A stretch of 64,000 bases of DNA from Malachius bipustulatus (Eukaryota > Arthropoda > Insecta > Coleoptera > Melyridae): the NCBI GenBank assembly GCA_910589415.1, contig OU342630.1, forward strand, positions 43,122,012-43,186,011, in the 5' to 3' direction. Within the stretch, counting starts at the first letter, position 1; every line of letters starts with the position of its first letter. A program made the position numbers and the translations under genes. The notes below the pieces were generated by a model. That model saw only the letters and a program-made list of their open reading frames with translations, did no database searches and was not told where the DNA came from. Positions 46,852-55,719 of this stretch are shown one piece after another.

Positions 46852-46939
46852 CCTTTACCTATCCCGGGAAATCCCAGTGAAAATACTTCATTCGCGTCTC
46901 GAACTCAATATTCGCAGTTGGCAAATTCTCTCGAACCAA

Positions 46940-46972
46940 TTCACTAGTAGATGGCTAAGCGCCTAATGTGAA
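46940..46972 (+). ncRNA. Structured motif copy D (diverged)
   Basis: TTCACTAG pairs with CTA-AT-GTGAA (two-base bulge) around a loop with AGATGGCTAAGCGC, clearly related to AGATGGCATAGCGG of the other cores. Both stem and core have drifted, so it is an older or specialised copy. Confidence 0.45.
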
Positions 46973-46975
46973 GGA

Positions 46976-48577
46976 ATTTTCTTCACAAATTAGGGAAAAT
47001 CCATTGAGAAAACAGTTAGGGAAGATCTCTCTTCGAAACAAAATCCACAAAAATAAATAATTAAACCGATCCGCAACATTCACGTATGCAGGTCCCATTT
47101 TAAATCAGGCAAAACAATCAGCTAGGTATTAGGCGGCACCACCAGTAAGTAGTAGGTACCTACGCAATCACGTCAATAAATAGAAAGAGTCCGCGGCAGG
47201 AAGTAATCCCTCAACAACAAATAATTATAAATCCACGTATAGTAAATCGATAAAGAACTAGGAGGAAAGTAGGAAAAACAAACCCAGGAGAAATTAATAA
47301 CCTGTAAATAAATAAAACGGCCCATGATTAGAAATAATTCAATCATCCTATTTTTCGAAGACTCCGAGTTTATTTAGTGCAGATGTGTAGGCAATAAATG
47401 TCCCTTTAAATTATACGATATTAGAAAGTGAGAGGAATTCCCTCACTATTATATTGCACCATAAATGAAGATCGTGTAGCGGAGCACCCTCAGAAAGAAC
47501 AAGGCAGCGTTGTCAGATGTAGCATCTGCTACTCGCATATATTATCAGGAAATACCAGTTCCATTACAACAACCGATTAGGATTTATAATAGGTACTCGA
47601 TTACCACACGTTAGGGGAGGCATTCATCTCGATGTCCAGATGAAGACCTCAGATAACCGATAAAAGAGCATGACACTTTAAGGTGGAAATCGTAGCAAGC
47701 AACGAGGTAATAAATCACCCTCAGTTGTAGATTAGAGTAGGCCAAATCGAAGCAGAGCTGTCAGGTGTAATACCCGCTCATCAAATAACAGGAAAAACAA
47801 TAACCGAAATAAATCTCGGATTATCAATCGCAATTCAGCAAATAAAGATTCAAAACAACCAAAAACAAATTAGTCCAGAGTATGTGAAAAGCCATTCAAA
47901 ATCAATCAAAACCATAACTCCTTTAGCACATCATACGAATGTCAACTCCAATCAAAATTTAAAAACAAACTCCGCAGAAAATTGCTACAAAATGTTATTG
48001 CCAGTCTGGACTGAGTTATCTGCTTTCTAAACAGGTGTTAGGGGTAAAACCTTGGACCACGGTGAAATCGATGGTTGGTCTCGATTATAAAACCCACCGG
48101 CTCCAATATAGGTATTCATAAAAATTCCAGCATTCAATTATTACCCAGGCAAGCCCACGGGAACCCTGAGGAATAATTATAGAATAGCGGCCTAGTTTGG
48201 TCAGTTGGTCATCACATTTAAAATGGCAAAACAAAACTGCGAATTGCAGAGAACGTCATATTCCAAATGATAAGGTATATTAACTCACCGCCTTGATAGG
48301 TCATTTAGAACAAAAAGGTAGCCGCAGGGCAAATAGGTATTGACGGTCCAAAAGTAGCCAAATAAAGGTAGCCCAGTGAGGGAAAACGACGACACAACAA
48401 ATAAACAAAATGAGTTAAAACAACTGTCCTGAGTATGACGTTAATTCAGGAAAACCGCTTTCACAAAAGAAAAAAGTATTGGAAAGACATTCGTATAATG
48501 TTTAAAGAGGAGGTAGAAATCAAACAAACATGGCAACACTGCTCTCGACATCCAAGCCAAGCTAGCAACTCGACAAA
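46976..48577 (+). other. Non-coding stretch between structured motifs and tandem array
   Basis: No reading frame above 61 codons. Besides the 47485-47776 pair it has other possible hairpins, for example GTGAG...CTCAC at 47427-47446 and AATCGA...TCGATT at 48066-48086 inside GGTG...CACC. It is purine-rich on the plus strand, with many AATAAA-like words. Confidence 0.4.
47485..47776 (+). repeat. Diverged repeat pair carrying variable hairpins
   Basis: CACCCTCAG (47485 and 47716) begins two related stretches. Each leads to TGTCAG and a small hairpin: CAGATG-TAG-CATCTG at 47514-47528, and CAGGTG-TAA-TACCCG at 47762-47776. The stems differ but mostly pair in both, one position by G.U. A later AGGAAA word also recurs. 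Confidence 0.45.
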
Positions 48578-49131
48578 CAGACAGACATTTCCGCCATATC
48601 CCGGATAGTCTGTAACCAAAGTGGTTGTATTCTTTAATTCATTCAAGCTGTTGCTTGAAATGAAATCAAAGAAACCAGAAAAAGGAAATTAGGCAAAGGA
48701 AAACGTCGAATAGGTAATCAGACAGACATTTCCGCCAAATACCGGATAGTCTGTAACCAAAGCGGTTGTTGTCTTTAATTAATTCAAGCCGTTGCTTGAA
48801 GTGAAATCAAAGAAACCAGAAAAAGGAAATTAGGCAGAGAAAATCGTTGAATAGGTAAACAGACAGACATTTCCGCCATATCCCGGATAGTTTGTAACCA
48901 AAGTGGTTGTATTCTTTAATTAATTCAAGCAGTTGCTTGAAATGAAGTCAAAGAAAATAGAAAAAGGAAATTAGGAAAAGAAAATCATTGAATAGGTAAA
49001 CAGACTGACATTTCCACCATATTCCGGATAGTCTGTAACCAAAGTGGTTGTACTCGTCAATTAATTCAAGCTGATGCTTGAAATGAAATCAGACAGACAT
49101 TCCCGCAATATACCGGGTAGTCTATAAACGA
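48578..49131 (+). repeat. 141-bp tandem array, about 4.5 units, hairpin-rich
   Basis: Units start at CAGACAGACATTTCC or variants: 48578, 48719, 48860, 49001 and, after an 89-bp shortened unit, 49090. Each full unit holds three hairpins: ACAGAC...GTCTGT enclosing TCCG...CGGA, AACC-AAAGT-GGTT, and TTCAAGC-NNTT/NNAT-GCTTGAA with an unchanged 7-bp stem and changing loop. Base changes mostly keep pairing. There is no reading frame across units. Confidence 0.85.
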
Positions 49132-49422
49132 AACAAAAGCAAAACGAAATAATAAGAAAGCAGAGGTGTGCAAAAGAGTGGAATCCGAAATGGATTGGAG
49201 TTTGAAAAATGCATGAAAGGGATTGATCATTCGCTTTCCATTGTTTTGTACTCTCTATGCAAAATCACAGCCCCTCTCGCCCTTCACCATTTTACGCTCT
49301 TGCAAATAAATTCTCTCGCTCATCACTCGCTTTTAGACATCTGATCGGAAGTCCACCGTTAACAACAAGTCTCAGTTAATTTCCCCGCTTTTCCGTGGGA
49401 AATCCCAATCAACCGAGATACC

Positions 49423-49638
49423 ATGAGCCACAGTAGGTTCTTTTGCGCATCCGTTTCGGCCATACTAATCCTGGCATACCTCAATCAAAGAGCAGGGGTG
49501 ACTACGGTAAAAACTACGGTAAACACAACGAAAGAAATCACAGCGGTCTTTATTAGGGGAAACCCAGAGATAAATAGACGATCACAGTGGCTTTTCGCCA
49601 TAGACGACGGGACCCGGGGTGGAGACGTTACAAGATAG
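49423..49638 (+). CDS. Small ORF with signal-peptide-like start (uncertain)
   Basis: This is a 71-codon frame beginning MSHSRFFCASVSAILILAYL, with a hydrophobic stretch at about residues 8-20 resembling a signal peptide or membrane anchor. A Thr/Val-rich segment (VTTVKTTVNTTKEITAVF) and a polar C-terminus follow. It lies about 290 bases after the tandem array and in the same direction as the putative transcript. The ATG has an A at -3 in good context (ATACCATGAG). No family is recognised. It could be a chance frame; the sequence alone does not show conservation. Confidence 0.25.
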   Translation: MSHSRFFCASVSAILILAYLNQRAGVTTVKTTVNTTKEITAVFIRGNPEINRRSQWLFAIDDGTRGGDVTR

Positions 49639-50013
49639 TCAATGCAATGCATAACCTTAATCAAGCAGTCAGACAGCTGAATAATCGAAAGTGCTCATAT
49701 ATCAAAATCGCAAAGTTTTTCAAATTGTTTTGGAAAGGATGAAATCTTGGAATATGTTATTACTTAATTATATCAACAAAATAAACACCATTTAAATAGA
49801 ACACACTCAGTCAGCAGCCAATTGAACTCTGGAATACTTAGTCAAGCAGGTAAAATAAAAAATGTACCAGATGTTCATAAGAAATTTCATCCATTTTCCT
49901 TCAATAAAAGTTAGTGAAAAGGTTATAGAACATAATATTATATCCACAAAAATCAGTTCTGTGGATCAGCGGGTTCCCTCCCACCTTTTATTTAAGTCTG
50001 CTGGATTAGAAAC

Positions 50014-50040
50014 TGTGACCTGAAATGGGGTCACAATAAA
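50014..50040 (+). terminator. Hairpin plus AATAAA (candidate transcript 3' end)
   Basis: TGTGACC (50014-50020) and GGTCACA (50029-50035) form a 7-bp stem with an 8-base loop, immediately overlapping AATAAA (50035-50040). Polyadenylation downstream would end a plus-strand transcript of about 3.5 kb starting near 46.56 kb. AATAAA is frequent in AT-rich DNA, so this is suggestive only. Confidence 0.35.
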
Positions 50041-52582
50041 GAGTTTTTGATAACTCCTAAGAGACAGCCTGTAAAAACCATATGACTTTAGTAAACTTTT
50101 TAAATATAAATCTAAATTCCTTCATAAGATCTTGTGAGAATCCATAAGGTAATTCAAAATTGTGGGCACTAATCTTGCAAGGTTAAGCTACGGGAGCTTT
50201 TTAAAATTAAAAATTACTTGTCAGATACACCCATCACTAACCTCTGACGTCACGCTATCGATGAGCTTTTTTTCGACCACATGAGTAAATTTGAATTCGC
50301 ACCACATTTCAAACTGCTGTGAAAGCTTTAAAATTTAATAATTAAATCCCATTCTTGCCCATAACTATATTTTTACAATAGGTACCTAGAAATAATACGA
50401 AATTTTCGTATATTCACTATACTACGAATGTAAAGAGCTATGTATAGGTAATAGCTTGACACAGAATAAGAAAACTATTATTTTTACACCCGATAAGTCG
50501 TCACTTACACTGCGAAAAGAGGAAAAAAATTGGTTGAGATACCCCTGCAAACCGCAACAGTCCTCTCTTTGATCTGTTTTATGTACAGTTTTCCACATCC
50601 ATAATCCCCTTCTATGATGCTGATCTCTCAGCAGAATTGGCTTGGTTTTGAATTAGCGATTCGTTCGGTTTCCAATTTAAACTTCGTTTTCTAGGGTTTC
50701 ATCTAGTAATCAAGTTTCACACTCGGATAACCGCAACTAATTCAATTTTTTTTTCAAGAGCAATAACTAGGACGGTACCTACATATACGCGCATAGGAAT
50801 GAATGGGGAATTGAGCGAGTTCCCGCATATCCGGCCGCTGAGGGATTTGACTGGGTCGCATCAAATTGCCCTCCGGACTTTGCCTCTAATTTGATGGTCG
50901 TGTACATAAAAACACATCGGAGGTGACGAAAACAACTAAAACACCTCCTGGACTTTGGTTGTTACATAGATAGTAAATTCTGAGAAGAAAAATCGTTTGT
51001 GACTGGTGTTTTTTGTTAGTACCTATATTTGTCTTAGATGCTATGCTTAGATGCTATTTTAATTATTAGCTATTTTTTTAACTATTAGATACTCAATATA
51101 AAAATATTATACCTAATGAAGTAGGTATTATGACGATATGATGTTATATATCCAATATGTTTAAAGACCCATGTAGCTTAGACTTTTCATATTGCAAGAA
51201 ATAGAAAAACTATAAAGATTCGTGGTAGTGCAGGAGGAAAATATACAAGGTGAGTCATTTTAATTTTCGCACCCGGATATCTCTGTTGGTAAACCAGATA
51301 TAAAAAAAAATAAAAAAAAGGCGAAACAATACCTCAAAAATGAAATTATATTTTATCTCTTTTTGCAATTTCGGAAAACAACGGAACAGGTGTTTTTTAA
51401 ATAATTTAGAAAGTAATATTTTGTCTATGTCTACTCAATATGCACATGCGAGAAAAGTTCCGGAATGGTTTAATATTTCTAGAAGGGTTGAACTTGCAAA
51501 AAAAATTCAGAAACAGGCAGGTAAATTTTTAAATTGAATTGAATTTCTGTTTAGGTATTTTTTTATACAGGGTTTTCCTAGGCTCAGTAAAGACGACATC
51601 GTTTATTTTTTTATGGGACACTCTGTCAAGCGGCTTATAGCTTGAAAATGGCTAACAATACAGTATAACGGCTTACGTGTCCCCCGTCTTAAATAAATCA
51701 ATCTAGCTGCAGTTATATTTTAAGTCTGTTAAGCCATTTTCAAGTCGAGAAAATCTTGGAAAAGTTTGGCCTTACAGACTTGGAATGTAACATTAGCAAC
51801 AGAAACAGCTGGCCAATCTTAATATAATACCACGTTTACATTTTTATCTAAAATCAAAAAGGGAGATTTTGCAGTATTTGAGTACAAAAGAGTATTTGCA
51901 ATTATTTAATTTTACACGTAAAATTCCTATGTTTCAAATTCAAATGAACATTCTGTATAAAAGATTCTGCAAAAAAAAGGATTTGAAATACCCTAAAATA
52001 TTTTTGGGTATTTGAAATAAAACTTGTGATATTTAAAATACTAGAGAAATATTTCAAATACTTAAGTTGCTGTAAATTTCACTCACTTCTCTTGATTATT
52101 TATTTGGTATATGAAATCATTTCGATAAAGCAGAATTATTAGGTAATTAATTGACACTGCAAAATTTTCAAGTATATGTGTAATATACTCGTACTTTGAG
52201 GCTATTATAATACTTGAAGATGATATTTGATATCTGAAATAGTAATGGGTACTGTATATCGAATTCATCACGGCAAACAACTTCTCTTCAAAAAGTCAAA
52301 AATAAACGAGATACAGCGTTCCGAATTTAAAATATTTCCAGCCCTCATCTGTGAGAAATTCACCTAACCAAACTGATTTCAATAAAATTGGTTTGACATT
52401 TTCAAAATAAGTTATTTGAAAAAGTTGTTTGCCTCGATAAATTCTATACACATCAGTCAAGCAAAATATCACCTTAAAAAACACCCTGTATAACATGTGT
52501 AAGATGATGCTTAGAATCTTGTTCTGTGTGGTGATTTCAGTCTATCTATCTAATTATAGGTATCATATAATTATGTATCTAA
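50041..52582. other. 2.5 kb without supported gene
   Basis: GC-richer unique blocks near 50530-50950 show no frame. Loose ends of TATACAGGG-type elements occur at 51567 (TATACAGGGTTTTCC), 51625 (GGGACACTCTGTC), 51951 and 52480 (ACACCCTGTATAAC). They may be remnants of one degenerate element but do not pair convincingly. Confidence 0.4.
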
Positions 52583-53216
52583 TATACAGGGTGCACCATT
52601 CTCTGTATTACTATTGCTATCTCCTGAACGCTAAGAGATAAGCCGACAGGGTCGGTTAAATTAGAGAAAAGATGCTGAAAAGATAAAGAAAAGATGAGAT
52701 GACAGTTTTGTGGCCATCTCGAATCCGTCAAGACATGCAAGATATCTGTGACTGCTCCTGAAATATCCTGAAAAAACTGAAAAATCGAGATTTCTTATTT
52801 TTGCAATATCTTTTTTTATTATTGGAGATTAAAGAATAGTTTTTTGTAGGCTTATATAAATTGTCAAGAGCTACCCATCTGACATTTTAAAAATTTTCAA
52901 GGCCTACTAGATCCAAGAGTTTTCACAGTCAACTTTCGTTATTCTTCTTTTTTCAAACTAAAACCTAAAAAAATTGTCGAAAAACGTCAACATTTGTAAA
53001 ATACGCCAAAATAGTGTTTGCCTTATGGCTTTTTAATTTATGTATGAAATTCGGTCTAAAAAGTTGTCTTTTTTGTAAAGAAAAATTTTTGTATGTCTTG
53101 ACTGATTCGAGATGGCCACAAAATTGCGCTTCTTTGGACTTGTTTAATCGACCCTGTATCTGTTAGCGTTAGGAGATAGCAATATAGACAAGGATATATG
53201 GTGCACCCTGTATGTA
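52583..53216. mobile_element. Palindromic foldback element, family F3
   Basis: The ends are ATACAGGGTGCACCAT and its complement (ATGGTGCACCCTGTAT). The arms continue with ATTGCTATCTCCT(GA)ACGCTAA and an inner terminus-like ACAGGGTCG(G/A)TTAAA, then TTTGTGGCCATCTCGAAT, over about 160 bp. The centre is less symmetrical. Its terminal consensus is close to F1 and F2 but the body is different. Confidence 0.75.
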
Positions 53217-53877
53217 TCTACCAATATGTATAATTTCGATATTTGGTGAGATATTATATATTTTAGACGATGATGAGTATTAAAAATTGCATACACAACA
53301 TCTGTACGGACCGGAAAGGACCGGTCAAGTAAAATGCGCCCGTGACATTTAATCAATTTAATCAAATAGCGCACAGTAAACCAGCACCATCAGGTATCGT
53401 CACCTAAAACGCCCCTCGCAGCATGTTGTGTTGATCGACATTCGACAAAGTACACATACACACGCACATTTCTTTCTCCGAACTACACACTTCAATTATA
53501 TTGCACCCTCAACTACCTACTACTAATAAGCAGAATGCAGGTTCTACTAACTCACTACTTAGGCTATAAGGAGAATCAATGAGCATGTATGTTGTTATTG
53601 GGTTAGAAGCAGGAAATATGATCATTCATGATGGACCTCACGTGAACATTGATTGTGTCGCGTTGATCACAGCCGAGGCGTAACTTTTCCAGTATTGTAT
53701 GGAAGTTAGAATTAATAGAAAAATAAATTAATGGGCTGTTATATTTTTTATACCAGCACGTTCTACGACATTATTGTGAATGAAATGGATACTATTAATC
53801 CAGAATTGTTAATTTTAACTTTGAAAGTCTTCCTGACGACATCAGTGAATAGAATCTGAAAATAGCGGTAGTCAAAT
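53217..53877. other. No gene seen
   Basis: Unique AT-rich DNA. The minus-strand frame 53144-53374 overlaps the end of the F3 element and has no domain. Confidence 0.4.
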
Positions 53878-54343
53878 ATACCGGGTGTCCCATTAGTGCG
53901 GGATTCTTCTCTGGCAGCTTCACTTTTGAAGCTATAAAAAAAGATGAGGGAAAAAAATTGTATGGTTTGAAGAGACCTTCAACCTAAAATAATTTTCAGC
54001 TACACAGGATGGCCCAATATCGCTGTACGCCTTACAACTTTGTTATTTTAAATAGGACACCCTATATATTATTACATTTTCAGATTATCTGAAAAAAATC
54101 AGTAAGAATGGTTTTCACAGTTTCAGTATAATGTGAATAGTTTTTGAGTTATAAACAAGTGAAAATTGCCATTTTCCATTTTCAAAGCAGCTCAATGAAA
54201 ACGGCTCAAGACAGCAGAAAAAGGTTTACATGTCCCTATCTTAACTTTTTACAAGGTATCCTATGATGTGGATGAAATTGTTAAACAGGGTGATGAAAAA
54301 TCTGAAAATTTTCATCACCCTGTATAACAATTTCATACCATAC
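53878..54343. mobile_element. Left end of an outer TATAC(A/C)GGGTGTCCCA element plus F2 left arm
   Basis: TATACCGGGTGTCCCATTAG opens an element whose possible right end is TTTGGGACACCCTGTATA at about 55931. Inside, from about 53983, AAAATAATTTTCAGCTACAC then AGGATGGCCCAATATCGCTG is an F2 left arm, running to the F2 core (ATCACCCTGTATAACA, about 54313). The F2 right arm is missing, replaced by the foldback that begins at 54344. Confidence 0.6.
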
Positions 54344-55719
54344 CATACGATTTTTTTCAAATCGAGACATATCTAGCACGCCGAAAACAATAAAATATCA
54401 AAACAAACGAGGGTTGTCAAGGAGTTATAATTGCTTGTTTTTGGGTGTTGAAAATGGGTGTTCCTCAGGGTTCGGTGCTGGGTCCTATATTGTTCTCAGT
54501 ATATATAAATGATCTAGACAGGAGCATGCATGGTGGACACTTCTCGGTCTATGCTGATGACACTTCTATTGTGTTGTCTGGTAGGGCGGGAGAGGAGCTC
54601 CGAAGCAGAGTTCAGGACGCAATGGTAGGTTTGAATGACTGGTTTGGTAATCATTGTCTATACCTTAATGAAAAGAAAACAGTACTAATGCAGTTTCATA
54701 ATTGGCAACAAAGGTTGCCCAATATGGAAGTACAACTGAATGGTGTGTCCCTCTCTGCCAACAGTGAACATACAAAATTTTTGGGATTGTACATCGATCC
54801 ATGTTTGAGCTGGCGCTATCACTGTGAGCAAGTGTGCTCTAAAATTAACAGAACTGTTTATTTGTTTAAAAGTTTAAAACGTGTCCTGACACAGGATCAG
54901 ATGCTAGTCTTATACTATGCACATGTTGAGTCTAGATTGAGGTATGGGTTGTGTTTCTGGGGTGGGTCAGCCAGCGCACAGAATGTCTTTGTATCTCAAA
55001 AACGTGTAATCAGGTCTATTATTGGGATGAGAGCTACTGACTCATGTAGAGATGTGTTTTCGAGACTGAAGCTTCTAACGCTGCCTGCTTTGTATATTCT
55101 TGAAATGTGTGCCTATGTATTTGGGAGCAGGTCAAAGTTCTCCTTGAATACAGATATTCATGACAAAAATACCCGTAAAAGGGGGGATATACATGTACCA
55201 TTCTCAAGGGGACTGTTGGCGTACAAGGCTCCTGGATGCATGGGAGCCCGTTTATTTAACAAACTACCAAATGAAATAAAGGCATGCGATACCTTGACTA
55301 AATTTAGAAAAGAGCTTAAATCATATATAGTGGATAAATGTTTGTACTCGACAGAGGAATATTTAGATTGATTATGACAGTTTTTATTTGCTGTTGCTAT
55401 GTGTGTTTATGTGCTGTATCTACAGTCGGTGTTCTCTGTGTCTTTCATGATGTTTTATATTTGACTATTCCTATGCAATTCATTGTAAAGTTGTCTACTG
55501 GAAAATAAAGAACATTTAACATTTAACATTTAATGTTTCCTTCAACCACCTTAACTAGTAATAACGGTGTTACTGGTATAGGCGTTAATAATAATAATTG
55601 CTTCTGTGATTTTAATGTCATATTAAATGTTAATTGTTATTCCTTGACAACACTCGTTTGTTATATTATTCTATTGTTTTCGGCGTGCTAGATATGTCTC
55701 GATTTAAAAAAATCGTATG
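54344..55719. repeat. About 90-bp inverted repeats enclosing a LINE fragment
   Basis: The left arm 54344-54435 (CATACGATTTTTTTCAAATC, CTAGCACGCCGAAAACAATA) and right arm about 55630-55719 (TTGTTTTCGGCGTGCTAGAT, TAAAAAAATCGTATG) are inverted copies with few mismatches. Between them lies a LINE 3' half with its tail, then about 100 bases of TAATAATAATAATTG-type sequence. Either a LINE inserted into a foldback, or a composite element captured it. Confidence 0.75.
54445..55530 (+). pseudogene. 5'-truncated LINE: RT palm to C-terminus, 3' tail
   Basis: One uninterrupted frame (to 55371, 308 codons) starts in mid-RT: GVPQGSVLGPILFSVYINDL, VYADDTSIVL (catalytic DD), NWFGNHCLYLNEKKTVLM-like segment, KFLGLYIDPCLSWRYHCEQV, VESRLRYGLCFWG, SQKRVIRSIIGM, RLKLLTLPALYILEMCAYVF, and a C-terminus without RNase H or knuckle. 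This order is typical of CR1/L2- or jockey-like LINEs. The 3' UTR ends with AATAAAGAACATTTAACATT and repeats of ACATTTA (about 55508-55530), the tail. The frame is intact, so the insertion is fairly recent, but the endonuclease and RT fingers are absent. Confidence 0.85.

Noticed and set aside
49060..49095. Hammerhead ribozyme core (CTGATG...GAAA)
   Set aside because: Present only in the fourth unit as a loop variant of the TTCAAGC hairpin. Other units read CTGTTG or similar, and no matching stem/cleavage site is seen.
48578..49131. CRISPR-like array
   Set aside because: The whole 141-bp unit repeats; there are no unique spacers, and the context is a eukaryotic genome with LINEs and DIRS.
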